This document shows positions 24,723 to 32,779 of a stretch of 64,000 bases of DNA, piece after piece. Numbering within the stretch: the stretch's first letter is position 1; each line of letters starts with the position of its first letter. This stretch comes from Rhodanobacter sp. (lineage in GTDB: Bacteria; Pseudomonadota; Gammaproteobacteria; Xanthomonadales; Rhodanobacteraceae): positions 1,423,562 through 1,487,561 of the forward strand of contig AP031382.1 in assembly GCA_040371205.1 (NCBI GenBank), in the 5' to 3' direction. The translations under genes and the position numbers were made by a program. The notes beneath the pieces were generated by a model. It did not search any database and was not told where the DNA came from. It worked only from the letters and a program-made list of their open reading frames with translations.

Positions 24723-26276
24723 TCAGTGGCCGACCGCGCCGCCCGCGCCGCCGAACGGCGGCTTGGCTAGCCACAGGATCGGGATCAGCAGCACGAACAG
24801 CACGGCGCAGCCCCAGAACACGTCGTTCACCGCCAGCGTGAGCGCTTCGCGGTTCACCAGTTGGTCGATCAGGCCCAGGCTCTGCAGGTGCGGCATGCCG
24901 CGATGGGCGAGATCCTGCAGGAACTGCGTGGCGGCCGGGTTGGCGTTGCTCACGTTCTCGGTGAGGTTGGCGTGGTGCAGATCGCTGCGGTGCTGCCACA
25001 GCGTCACCGTGATCGCGGTGGACATGCTGGAGCCCATGGTGCGGCAGAAGTTGGACAGGCCCGAGGCGCTGGCGATTTCCGAGGCGGGCAGGCCGGAGAG
25101 GTAGATCTGGTTCAGCGGAATGAAGAAGCAGGGAATGGCCAGGCCCATCACGAAGCGCGGCAATACCAAGGTGGAGAACGAGGCGTTGGAGTCGAAGCTC
25201 GCGAACCAGTACGAGGTGATCGCGAAGATGATGAAGGCGAAGGTCACCACGGCGCGCAGTTCCAGCCGGTGCATGTTCTTGCCCAGGATCGGGGACAGCA
25301 GGAAGGCCAGCACGCCCACCGGCGCGGTGGCCAGACCCGCCCAGGTCGCGGTGTAGTTCAGGTCGAGCTGCAGCCACAGCGGGAACACCACGTTGATGCC
25401 GAAGAACGCGAACATGCCCAGGGTCAGCGCGATCACGCCCACGGTGAAGTTGCGCTGCTTGAACAGAGACAGGTCGATTACCGGGTGCTTGGCGTGGATT
25501 TCCCACACCACGAGGAAGGTGATGCACACTAGGGCGAGGATGCCCAGCGTGAGGATCAGCGGCGAGGCGAACCAGTCGTGGTCGTTGCCGTTGTCCAGCA
25601 TGAACTGCAGGCAGCCCACGCCCACCACCAGCAGGACCAGGCCCACCATGTCGATCGGCGCCTTGAAGGTCGTGGTCTCGCGCTTGTGCAGGATCGCCCA
25701 GGTGATCGCCGCGGCGGCCAGGCCCACCGGCAGGTTGATGTAGAAGATCCACGGCCACGAGAAGTTGTCGGTGAGCCAGCCGCCCAGGATCGGGCCGAAG
25801 ATCGGCGCCACCACCACGGTCATCGCCCACAGCGCCAGCGCGATGCCTTGCCTTTCCTTGGGATAGCTGTTGAGCAGCAGGGTCAGCGACAGCGCCACCA
25901 TCGGGCCGGAACCGGCGCCCTGCAGCAGGCGGCACACCACCAGCATCGGCATGTTGGTGGCCAGGCCGCAGAGCATCGAGAACACCACGAACATCATCAC
26001 CGACACCACGAAGGTGCGCACCTCGCCGAAGCGCCGCGCCACCCAGCCGGTGAGCGGTTGCATGATGGCGCTGGCCAGCGAGTAGGAACTGATCGCCCAG
26101 GTGCCTTCGTTGGGACTCACGCCCAGGCTGCCGGAGATGTGCGGCACGGCCACGTTGACGATGGTCATGTCCAGCACTTCCATGAAGGTGCTGAACGCGA
26201 CGGCGATGGTGAGCAGCGCCAGCGGTCCGCCGTGCAGCGGCTTCAGCGGGGCGGCGTTTTCAGGCGTGGTGGCCAT
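24723..26276 (-). CDS. emrB: EmrB/QacA-type MFS multidrug efflux pump
   Basis: Drug:H+ antiporter of the DHA2 family, 517 residues with 14 hydrophobic segments. FMEVLDMTIVNVAVPHI (about 31-47) in helix 1 is the DHA2 signature, and motif A/C-like stretches (GWVARRFGEVR; GPILGGWLTDNFSWPWIFYINLP) are visible. It is the inner-membrane partner of the downstream-strand adaptor and outer-membrane factor genes, forming a tripartite pump. A 156-bp gap with a hairpin separates it from emrA. Confidence 0.94.
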   Translation of the reverse strand: MATTPENAAPLKPLHGGPLALLTIAVAFSTFMEVLDMTIVNVAVPHISGSLGVSPNEGTWAISSYSLASAIMQPLTGWVARRFGEVRTFVVSVMMFVVFSMLCGLATNMPMLVVCRLLQGAGSGPMVALSLTLLLNSYPKERQGIALALWAMTVVVAPIFGPILGGWLTDNFSWPWIFYINLPVGLAAAAITWAILHKRETTTFKAPIDMVGLVLLVVGVGCLQFMLDNGNDHDWFASPLILTLGILALVCITFLVVWEIHAKHPVIDLSLFKQRNFTVGVIALTLGMFAFFGINVVFPLWLQLDLNYTATWAGLATAPVGVLAFLLSPILGKNMHRLELRAVVTFAFIIFAITSYWFASFDSNASFSTLVLPRFVMGLAIPCFFIPLNQIYLSGLPASEIASASGLSNFCRTMGSSMSTAITVTLWQHRSDLHHANLTENVSNANPAATQFLQDLAHRGMPHLQSLGLIDQLVNREALTLAVNDVFWGCAVLFVLLIPILWLAKPPFGGAGGAVGH

Positions 26277-26383
26277 GCGGGGCTCGCTCGGGAAGGGGCT
26301 GGGGTGCCTTGGCGTCTGTCGCCGTTCCCGCCGGGGCGGGAGGCGCTACGACAGCCGGGGCCGGTCATCCGCGGTGCTGGATC

Positions 26384-26413
26384 GCGGCATGCACGCTGGT
26401 GCGGGCATGCCGC
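26384..26413. other. Perfect 9-bp hairpin between emrA and emrB
   Basis: GCGGCATGC (26384-26392) and GCATGCCGC (26405-26413) form a perfect stem with a 12-nt loop inside the 156-bp gap between two otherwise adjacent operon genes. It has no T-run, so it is more likely an RNA processing or stability element than a terminator. Confidence 0.5.
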
Positions 26414-26432
26414 CGGTGTGGGCTGAACGCCA

Positions 26433-27635
26433 TCAGTGCGACGGGCCGGCCGTGCCCAGGTTGGCGCGGATCACCTTGTCGGCTTCGGCGTCGGCCTGGC
26501 TGGCGATGGCATCGTAGACATTGGTCTCCGCGGCCGGCTGTGCGGGGCCGCTGGCCAGCGCCTGGCCGCGGTCGTCGCGGATGTCCACGGTGACATCGGC
26601 GGACAGGCCCACGCGCAGCGGATGCCGGTCGAGTTCCTTGTCGTCCAGCGAGATGCGTACCGGCACGCGCTGCACCACCTTGATCCAGTTGCCGGTGGCG
26701 TTCTGCGCCGGCAGCAGCGAGAACACGCTGCCGGTGCCGGCGCCGAGGCCGATCACCTTGCCGTGGTACTCCACCTTGTCGCCGTACAGGTCGGTGGTGA
26801 GCGTCGCCGGCTGGCCGATGCGGACGTGGCGCAGCTGGTTTTCCTTGAAATTGGCGTCCACCCACAGGTGGTGCAGCGGCACCACGGTCATCAGCGGCTG
26901 GCCGGGCGTCACGCTGCTGCCCAGTTGCACGCTGCGCTCGGCCACGTAGCCGGATACCGGGGCCACGATGGTGTTGCGCTGCGCGGCGATCCAGGCGGCG
27001 CGGAAGTTGGCGCGCGCTTGCTGCACGGCGGGATTGTCGGCGATGTCGGTGCCGGCGATGGCGGCGTGCGCGGCCTGCGCCTGCGCCTGCGCCGCTTCCA
27101 GCGCGGCCTGCGCGCCGGCCACGGCGTCGCGCAGGTGCTGCACGATCTCGGGCGACTCGGCCTGTGCGGCCACCAGCGGCAGGTGGCGCTTGAGGTCGGC
27201 TTGGGCCTTGGCGAGATCGATCTTGCGCGCTGCCACGGCGGCGTCGGCGCCGCTGGCGTTGTCGGTCTGCCCGCGCACCTGGCGCACGGCCAGCGCCAGT
27301 GCGCTGCGCGCCTGGCGCAGGCGCACGTCGGCATCGGTGGGATCGAGCTTCACCAGCGGCTGGCCGGCATCCACGTGCTGGGTGTCGTCGGTCAGCACGG
27401 CGATCACCGTGCCGGGCACCTGGGCGGAAATGCCCACCAGGTTGCCGCCCACGTAGGCGTTGTCGGTGCTCTCGCGCACGGAGAACACGAAGGTCCACAG
27501 CAGGAACCAGGCCAGTGCGGCGAGCACGAATACCGCCGCCACGATCAATAGCGCGCGGCGACGCTTGGGCGGGTCCTTGGCAGCGAAGCCGCTGTCGTTG
27601 GGGGCCTGCGGCAGGGCGGACTCGGTGGCGCTCAT
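26433..27635 (-). CDS. emrA: EmrA/HlyD-type membrane fusion protein
   Basis: Periplasmic adaptor of 400 residues that bridges EmrB to the outer-membrane channel. It has a basic cytoplasmic start, one transmembrane helix (about 28-50), a split biotinyl-lipoyl domain (VPGTVIAVLTDDTQHVDAGQ and APVSGYVAERSVQLGSSVTP), a long Ala/Gln-rich coiled-coil hairpin (about 105-205) and a C-terminal beta barrel (GLSADVTVDI). The ATG at 27635 overlaps the stop of the outer-membrane factor gene by 4 bp. Confidence 0.95.
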   Translation of the reverse strand: MSATESALPQAPNDSGFAAKDPPKRRRALLIVAAVFVLAALAWFLLWTFVFSVRESTDNAYVGGNLVGISAQVPGTVIAVLTDDTQHVDAGQPLVKLDPTDADVRLRQARSALALAVRQVRGQTDNASGADAAVAARKIDLAKAQADLKRHLPLVAAQAESPEIVQHLRDAVAGAQAALEAAQAQAQAAHAAIAGTDIADNPAVQQARANFRAAWIAAQRNTIVAPVSGYVAERSVQLGSSVTPGQPLMTVVPLHHLWVDANFKENQLRHVRIGQPATLTTDLYGDKVEYHGKVIGLGAGTGSVFSLLPAQNATGNWIKVVQRVPVRISLDDKELDRHPLRVGLSADVTVDIRDDRGQALASGPAQPAAETNVYDAIASQADAEADKVIRANLGTAGPSH

Positions 27636-29170
27636 GGGCTGGGGCTCCGGTTGGCGTTCTTGGAAGGTGGTGTGTCGGACGGCGGATGGGCGGAGGCGGT
27701 ACCGGCATCGGACGGCATGCGGTAACCGCCGCCGAGCGCGTCGACCAGGGCAAGGTCGGTGCTCAGCGCTTCGGCGTGCAGGGCAATGGCCTGATCCTGC
27801 TGCTGCAGCAACTGGGCCTGCGCAGCGAGGCTTTCGCGGGCGTCGCGCACGCCGCTTTGCAGGCGCGCGCGCGCGCTGGCATAGAGCTTCATGTCGGCGC
27901 CGACCTGTTGCTGCTGCTGTTGCCGCGTGGCGGCCAGCCGCTCGGCGGCCAGCGCCTGGCTGGCAACTTCGCGCGCGGCATGGAACACGGTGGCGTTGTA
28001 CTGCGCCACCGCGTCGTCGAGCTGGGCGCGGCTGATGCCGTAGGCGGCCTTCAGGCGCCCGCCCTCGAAGATCGGAAGATGCAGCGCGGGCGCAAGGCTG
28101 AACACGCGGCTGCTTGGGCTGAACACGTTGCCGAGGCTGCCCGAACCGCCGCCGCCGAACAGCGCGGGCGCAGCCTGGTTGGTGCTGGACAGGCCGGCCA
28201 TCGCGCTGATGCTGATGTCGGGGAAGAATTGCGCGCGCGCCTCGTCGGTCTGCTTCAGCGCCGACTCGACCTGCCAGCGGCTGGCGGCGATGTCGGGGCG
28301 GCGGGAAATCAGGTCGAGCCTGGCGTCGGCAGGCAGGCCGCCGCGGATTGCCGGCAAGGGGCGGGGCGACAAGGGCGGCAACTGCTCCGGCGTCACGCCG
28401 AGCAGGGCGGCCAGCGCCACTTTGCGGATGCGTGCGGAATTTTCCAGCGCGGTCTGCGCCTGCTCCACGCCGGCGATGCGCGAACGGGCTTCCTGCACGG
28501 TATCGGGCAGGTCCACGCCCTGCCTGACGCGCAACTGGGCGATCTGCAGCAGCCGTTGCTGCACGTCCAGCGACTGACGCGCCAGCGTCAGCCTCGCTTC
28601 GTCGGCCAGCCAGCCGAAATAGGTGTCGGCCACGGCGTTCTGGATCGTCAGCGCCGCCGCGGCGCGTTGCGCCTCCGCGGCGTGCGCCTGGTCGAGCGCG
28701 CTCTCGATCGCGGCCCGTTTCTTGCCCCACCAGTCGAAGTCGTACTCGAACTGCACGCCGAGGTCGGCCTGGTTGTACCAGGTGAAGCCGAGCAGCTTCG
28801 GCGGCATCAGTCCGTGTTCGCTGATCCGCTGGCGGGCGACTTGCGCGCTGCCGTTGATGCTCAGCCCGGCTTGCGCGGCGGCGAGCCTCACCGACTGCTC
28901 GGCGGTGTTCACGCGGCCCTGCGCCTGCGCGAGGTCGGGCGACTGGCGCAGGGCGGTCGCCATCAGGTCGTCGAGCTGCGGATCGTCGTAACCGCGCCAC
29001 CAGTCGGTGGCGGGCCAGCCGGCGACGGCGGAATCGTGCAGGCCGGCCAGCGGCACGTCGTCGCGCAGCGCAGGGTGCTGCAGCTTGGGCGGCGCGAACG
29101 CGCAGCCGGCCAGCGTCAGCGCGACGGCAAGGGCCACGGCCATGTGCGGGCGCGGCGGGACAAGGGTCAT
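27632..29170 (-). CDS. OprM/NodT-type outer-membrane efflux lipoprotein
   Basis: Trimeric outer-membrane channel of 512 residues with a lipoprotein signal (lipobox LAGC, Cys22) and two OEP repeats. Typical stretches are GGLPADARLDLISRRPDI (about 290) and QFFPDISISAMAG. A clear ribosome binding site (AAGGAG, 6 bp spacing) precedes the ATG at 29170. It completes the tripartite efflux system with the adaptor and MFS pump and is preceded by their MarR regulator. Confidence 0.94.
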   Translation of the reverse strand: MTLVPPRPHMAVALAVALTLAGCAFAPPKLQHPALRDDVPLAGLHDSAVAGWPATDWWRGYDDPQLDDLMATALRQSPDLAQAQGRVNTAEQSVRLAAAQAGLSINGSAQVARQRISEHGLMPPKLLGFTWYNQADLGVQFEYDFDWWGKKRAAIESALDQAHAAEAQRAAAALTIQNAVADTYFGWLADEARLTLARQSLDVQQRLLQIAQLRVRQGVDLPDTVQEARSRIAGVEQAQTALENSARIRKVALAALLGVTPEQLPPLSPRPLPAIRGGLPADARLDLISRRPDIAASRWQVESALKQTDEARAQFFPDISISAMAGLSSTNQAAPALFGGGGSGSLGNVFSPSSRVFSLAPALHLPIFEGGRLKAAYGISRAQLDDAVAQYNATVFHAAREVASQALAAERLAATRQQQQQQVGADMKLYASARARLQSGVRDARESLAAQAQLLQQQDQAIALHAEALSTDLALVDALGGGYRMPSDAGTASAHPPSDTPPSKNANRSPSP

Positions 29171-29181
29171 CTTGGACTCCT

Positions 29182-29706
29182 TCACGATGCGTTCTCTGCG
29201 TCGAGTTGGTCGAGGTTCCTGGCGAGCTTGCGCAGGAGGCGATCGAGTTGCTTGCGTTCGGTGGCGCTGAAACCGACGTACATCGCTTCCAGGCCGGGAA
29301 ACATCGACGGCAACATCTTTTGCACGAAGCGGCGGCCGGCGGCGGTTATGCGGATCAGCACGCAGCGGCGATCCTCGGCGCTGGCGCCGCGCGAAACCAG
29401 GCCGCGCTTCGTCAGCGCATTGCCGATGCGCGTCATGTTGGTATTGCCCTGCGAGGTGAATTCGCACAGCTCGCCCGGAGTCGAGCTGCCATCCTGGCGG
29501 CTGTACAGCATGATCAGGGTGAGGAACTCGCTGTGGTTGAGCTGGTGCGGCTTGACCTTCTCTTCCAGCCCCTCGTCCATGCGCTTGCCCACCATCGAGA
29601 TCAGGCGGCACAGCGTGGCCTGCTCCATGGGCAAGCTAGGGATGGCCTCGCGCATGCGCCCGAGGCCTTCGCACATCATGGCGATGCAGTTGCCGAGACG
29701 AGTCAT
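29182..29706 (-). CDS. emrR: MarR-family regulator of the efflux operon (EmrR-like)
   Basis: Winged-helix repressor of 174 residues. The MarR core is visible: QLNHSEFLTLIMLYSRQDGSSTPGELCEFT, recognition helix TNMTRIGNALTKRGLVSR, and the wing SAEDRRCVLIRITAAGRR. It is the first gene of the operon, 11 bp ahead of the outer-membrane factor, so it is likely autoregulated and derepressed by drug-like ligands such as aromatic acids, as known for EmrR. An inverted repeat at 29722-29733 just upstream of its ATG is the likely operator. Confidence 0.92.
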   Translation of the reverse strand: MTRLGNCIAMMCEGLGRMREAIPSLPMEQATLCRLISMVGKRMDEGLEEKVKPHQLNHSEFLTLIMLYSRQDGSSTPGELCEFTSQGNTNMTRIGNALTKRGLVSRGASAEDRRCVLIRITAAGRRFVQKMLPSMFPGLEAMYVGFSATERKQLDRLLRKLARNLDQLDAENAS

Positions 29707-29721
29707 TTCATCAGTTCATAT

Positions 29722-29733
29722 TTCACTGGTGAA
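29722..29733. promoter_or_regulatory. Inverted repeat upstream of emrR, likely MarR operator
   Basis: TTCACTGGTGAA (half-sites TTCAC and GTGAA around TG) is centred about 21 bp upstream of the emrR ATG, in a locally AT-rich stretch with ATTT/AAAT flanks. The position suits autorepression by the MarR protein. A TATGAA -10-like sequence overlaps it on the minus strand. Confidence 0.5.
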
Positions 29734-29779
29734 GTAAATTCTGGCCCGGATCGCGGCGCGGCGCAAGTGCCGCACGGCG

Positions 29780-30622
29780 TCAGGCGGGTTCGGGTGCGGG
29801 TTCTGGAAGGCGGAACAGTCGGCGGGTGTTCGCGGCGGTGACGGCGGCAAGGTCGCGTTCCGCCTCGCCGCGCAATGCGGCTACGCAGCGCAGGACTTCG
29901 GCGACGCACGCGGGTTCGTTGCGCTGGCCGCGATGGTTCGCGTCGGGTTGGTCCGGCGCGTCGCTTTCCAGCAGCAGGAACTCGATCGGCATGCTGGCCA
30001 CGATGCGGCGCAGGCGTTGCGCCCGTTCGTAGGTCACCGGGCCGCCGATGCCGAGCAGGAAACCGAGTTGCCACAGCCGGCGGGCCTGTTCCTCGCTGCC
30101 GGAAAAGCTGTGTACCACGCCGCGCACGCCAGGATGGCGGCGCAGGACGAGAATGACTTCCTCCAGCGCCTGTCGCGCATGCACGATCACCGGCAGGCCG
30201 ATTTCGCGGGCGAGTGCCAGCTGGCGCTCGAAGTAATTCCGTTGCAGCGCCTGATCGAGGCCGGCCGCGAAGAAGTCCAGTCCGATCTCGCCGATGGCGA
30301 CGGCATGGTTGGTTTCGCACCATGCCGACAGTGCGGCGACATCGCCCGGCGCATGCTGGCGCAGATAGACGGGATGCAGGCCGTAGGCGGGAAACAGCAG
30401 GCCGGGGTGTGCCGCGCACAGGCTGCGGATGCGCGGCCAGCTGGCGGCATCCACGGCAGGTATCACCAGTTGCCGCACGCCTGCATCGCGGGCGCGCTGC
30501 AGCACCTGCGTGCGGTCGGCATCGAAGGCGGGGGCGTCGAGATGGACGTGGCTGTCGGCGAGCACGGGCGTGATGGGTCTCGCGGTATCGGACTGGCGTA
30601 ACGGCAAGGAGCTAGGCAGCAT
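29780..30622 (-). CDS. TatD-family metal-dependent hydrolase (YjjV-like)
   Basis: Amidohydrolase-fold nuclease of 280 residues. Metal-binding motifs are DSHVHLD (about 23-29), the Glu in AIGEIGLDFF (about 110), HARQALEEV, HSFSGSEEQA and ESDAPDQP (about 219). The TatD family degrades DNA or peptide-capped DNA ends; the YjjV branch has no settled substrate. It stands alone on the minus strand, divergent from the lipoprotein genes at 30723 and upstream of emrR by 73 bp. Confidence 0.9.
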   Translation of the reverse strand: MLPSSLPLRQSDTARPITPVLADSHVHLDAPAFDADRTQVLQRARDAGVRQLVIPAVDAASWPRIRSLCAAHPGLLFPAYGLHPVYLRQHAPGDVAALSAWCETNHAVAIGEIGLDFFAAGLDQALQRNYFERQLALAREIGLPVIVHARQALEEVILVLRRHPGVRGVVHSFSGSEEQARRLWQLGFLLGIGGPVTYERAQRLRRIVASMPIEFLLLESDAPDQPDANHRGQRNEPACVAEVLRCVAALRGEAERDLAAVTAANTRRLFRLPEPAPEPA

Positions 30623-30722
30623 TCAGACTTGGAAGGGTTCAATGTTGTCGAAGATCGCATGAAGTTGCGCGTGCGGTCGAGGCGCAGACTAAAGTCGAGA
30701 CACTGGCAGAGGAGAAGTGGTC

Positions 30723-31295
30723 ATGAAGAAGTTGATGGTCAATGCACTCAACGTGGGGATTGTGGCGGCGCTGGCTGTCGGCTTGTCGGCCTGCAATCGC
30801 AGCGCCGATGCTGGTACGGCGGGCGATCAGACGGGGAGCGCGCAGCAGTCGGCTGGCCCGCAATACGCCCAGGTGGTCAGCGTGACGCCGGTCCATTCGA
30901 CGACCGCGTCGCATCAGGTCTGCCACGACGAAGTGGTGACCCAGGCCGCGCCGCCGAAGGATCAGCACAACATCGCCGGCACCGCGATCGGCGCCGTGGC
31001 CGGCGGCCTGCTCGGTCACATGGTCGGCGGCGGCAAGGGCAAGACGCTCGCCACCGTCGCTGGCGCGGTCGGCGGCGGTTACGCCGGCAACCGCATCGAG
31101 AATGCGCACCACACGCCGCAGGAGACCCAGTCGGTGCAGCGCGAGTGCAACACCGTGGCGGGCAGCGACAAGATCGTCGGCTACGACGTGCAGTACGTGT
31201 ACAACGGCGTCACGCGCACCACGCGCATGGACCACGACCCGGGCAACCGTGTACAGGTCCAGGAAGGCGTGACGGCAGTGTCGGACGCCCGCTGA
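30723..31295 (+). CDS. Glycine-zipper 2TM-domain lipoprotein
   Basis: Exported lipoprotein of 190 residues. A basic start and hydrophobic helix lead to the lipobox LSAC (Cys24), a Thr/Ser/Gln-rich linker follows, then a glycine-zipper domain (IAGTAIGAVAGGLLGHMVGGG and [15 protein letters not shown], about 84-128), and a Cys-containing C-terminal beta region (VQRECNTV, YDVQYVYNGV). The ATG at 30723 is preceded by GGAGAAG. SlyB/Pal-like glycine-zipper proteins stabilize the outer membrane; the precise role is unknown. A paralogue follows at 31330. Confidence 0.85.
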   Translation: MKKLMVNALNVGIVAALAVGLSACNRSADAGTAGDQTGSAQQSAGPQYAQVVSVTPVHSTTASHQVCHDEVVTQAAPPKDQHNIAGTAIGAVAGGLLGHMVGGGKGKTLATVAGAVGGGYAGNRIENAHHTPQETQSVQRECNTVAGSDKIVGYDVQYVYNGVTRTTRMDHDPGNRVQVQEGVTAVSDAR

Positions 31296-31329
31296 TTGCG
31301 GCGCAACACGAACCTCGTAGGAGCGCACG

Positions 31330-31809
31330 ATGAACTTTTCCATGCGAAGCATCGTACCTGTGGCCATGCTGGTGGCGGGGCTTGTGCTGTCAGGCTGCGT
31401 AACCCGTCCGGATTACGGCCGCAGCGGCTACTACGCGCAGGGTCCTGGCGGCGGCTATAGCCGCTGCCAGAACTGCGGCGTGGTGCAGGACGTGCAGCTG
31501 GTACGTGTCGAAGGGGGTAATTCCAACGGCGGCGTGCTGGGTGCGGTGATTGGCGCGGTGGCTGGCGGCGTGCTGGGCAATACCGTCGGCAAGGGCGATG
31601 GCCGCAAGGCCGCCACGGTGGTCGGTGCGGTGGCTGGCGGCGTCATCGGCAACCAGGTGGGCCGGAACGCCGGCGGCGGTAGCGATGCGTGGCGCATCGT
31701 GGTGCAGCTGGACGATGGCCGTTACGCCACGGTGACGCAGCGCGAGGATCCGCAGGTGCGCAACGGAGACTACGTGCAGGTGCGCGACGGCCACGTATAC
31801 CGGATGTAG
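31330..31809 (+). CDS. Glycine-zipper 2TM lipoprotein, SlyB/Pcp-like
   Basis: Outer-membrane lipoprotein of 159 residues with lipobox LSGC (Cys23), a Tyr/Gly-rich N-terminal linker, a CXXC pair (SRCQNCGVV), a double glycine zipper (VLGAVIGAVAGGVLGN and VVGAVAGGVIGNQVG) and a C-terminal beta domain ending in DGHVYRM. It begins 34 bp after its paralogue and is followed by a strong terminator, so the pair forms a bicistronic unit. The family is linked to outer-membrane stress and PhoPQ-type control in enterobacteria; here that is inference. Confidence 0.88.
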   Translation: MNFSMRSIVPVAMLVAGLVLSGCVTRPDYGRSGYYAQGPGGGYSRCQNCGVVQDVQLVRVEGGNSNGGVLGAVIGAVAGGVLGNTVGKGDGRKAATVVGAVAGGVIGNQVGRNAGGGSDAWRIVVQLDDGRYATVTQREDPQVRNGDYVQVRDGHVYRM

Positions 31810-31826
31810 CCGTGGTCGTTTAAAAA

Positions 31827-31840
31827 GACGTCTAGACGTC
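31827..31840. repeat. 14-bp perfect palindrome GACGTCTAGACGTC
   Basis: Perfect inverted repeat located 17 bp after the lipoprotein stop codon and just before the terminator, in an AT-rich pocket. It could be a protein-binding site for the convergent genes or a helper hairpin for termination. Confidence 0.5.
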
Positions 31841-31844
31841 CAAA

Positions 31845-31878
31845 TAAAAAAAGGCCATCGAAAGATGGCCTTTTCTTT
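31845..31878. terminator. Strong bidirectional terminator
   Basis: An 11-bp perfect stem (31849-31859 with 31864-31874, AAAAGGCCATC/GATGGCCTTTT) closed by a GAAA tetraloop, flanked by A-runs on the left and TTTTCTTTT on the right. It can stop both the lipoprotein transcript (plus) and the SleB transcript (minus). Confidence 0.95.
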
Positions 31879-31894
31879 TGCTTGATGCTTGGGG

Positions 31895-32329
31895 TCAGTT
31901 GACGGCGTAGAAGGTGTGATTGCCGATGGTGATGCTCTGCTTGTTGCGCGACCAGGCCGGAGAAATCGTGGTGGTGGCGAAGTGGTCCGCGCGAGGCACC
32001 AGCATGCGCCGCTGGTTCCTAGGCAGTTGCCAGTCGTAGATGGTTTGTCCGGCGATCTCCCACGCTTTGTGGAAGGCGTCGAGATTGTTGATCTCGAACG
32101 AGCCGGGTACGGTGGTGGTGGCGAATTGATGCGGTGCGGTGACGACTTCGCACACCGTGTCGCCCCATTGGCCGCGTTCGCGGCGGCGCATCGCTACCTC
32201 GGCCACCGCCATCTGGCCGATGGTGGGCTGGCTGCGCGCCTCCAGATAGACCGTCGTCGCCAGGCAGGCCTGGCTAGCGACGGGCTGCGGCATCAAAGTG
32301 GTCAGCCACAGCAACATGGAAAGTTTCAT
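31895..32329 (-). CDS. SleB-type cell wall hydrolase
   Basis: Small exported peptidoglycan hydrolase of 144 residues with the Hydrolase_2 (SleB/CwlJ) fold. A short signal peptide (about 1-19) precedes ACLATTVYLEARSQP with the catalytic Glu, then VAEVAMRRRERGQWGDTVCEVV, FHKAWEIAG and the His-containing PRADHFATTT. In Gram-negatives such proteins are probable lytic transglycosylases. The start at 32329 (MKLSMLLW) is chosen because it begins the signal peptide; the frame continues upstream as unlikely sequence. Third-position G+C looks lower than in neighbours. Confidence 0.85.
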   Translation of the reverse strand: MKLSMLLWLTTLMPQPVASQACLATTVYLEARSQPTIGQMAVAEVAMRRRERGQWGDTVCEVVTAPHQFATTTVPGSFEINNLDAFHKAWEIAGQTIYDWQLPRNQRRMLVPRADHFATTTISPAWSRNKQSITIGNHTFYAVN

Positions 32330-32779
32330 TGTCTGCCTCCAGCGTGCTGTACGCGCAGACGATGGGTTGTCCGGGCGCCGTTGCGGTGGACGGGCGGGCA
32401 GGCCGTTCCACCTGGATTGAATCGCGCAACCGAAACTTGTGGTTGGGCGAAGTGCCACGGGATTGTGGCGTTCGGCCGACGTGCTGCTGTGCCGGCCGGG
32501 TTGGTCGTTGCTGGCGTTGCGCGGCGTGTCGCCGTGTAGCCTGCAACTTGTTCCGCACTCTGGCGGGTGTTCCATCCGGTGGTTCTACCGGGTCGCGCCG
32601 ATTCGGAATCTTCCGGTTCGTCGCGTGCATCGGCAGCCGTATGTGACGGGTGCCGCATTGATTGGGTGGGCGGAGCCTAACGGCGGTTTTTTTCCACGGC
32701 AAGTGCCTGCCGGTTCCGATGGAGCACAAATCGACGACAAATGTGAACGAGTGTTCACGTGTGGACAACTATGTACGCG
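32330..32779. other. 450-bp gap without a recognizable gene
   Basis: The region lies between the SleB gene and ygfZ, both on the minus strand. It is more AT-rich than its surroundings, particularly at 32690-32779. No frame gives a protein-like product. It holds the inverted repeat at 32743-32758 and must contain the SleB promoter, but no clear -10/-35 pair is visible. Confidence 0.5.
32743..32758. promoter_or_regulatory. 16-bp inverted repeat GTGAAC-N4-GTTCAC
   Basis: Perfect 6-bp half-sites with a 4-bp spacer (GAGT). The inner core GAACGAGTGTTC fits the GAACRNRYGTTC form of LexA boxes known from Gram-positive bacteria, but it also suits a TetR-type operator. It is 22 bp past the ygfZ stop codon and about 420 bp upstream of the SleB start. 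Confidence 0.45.
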
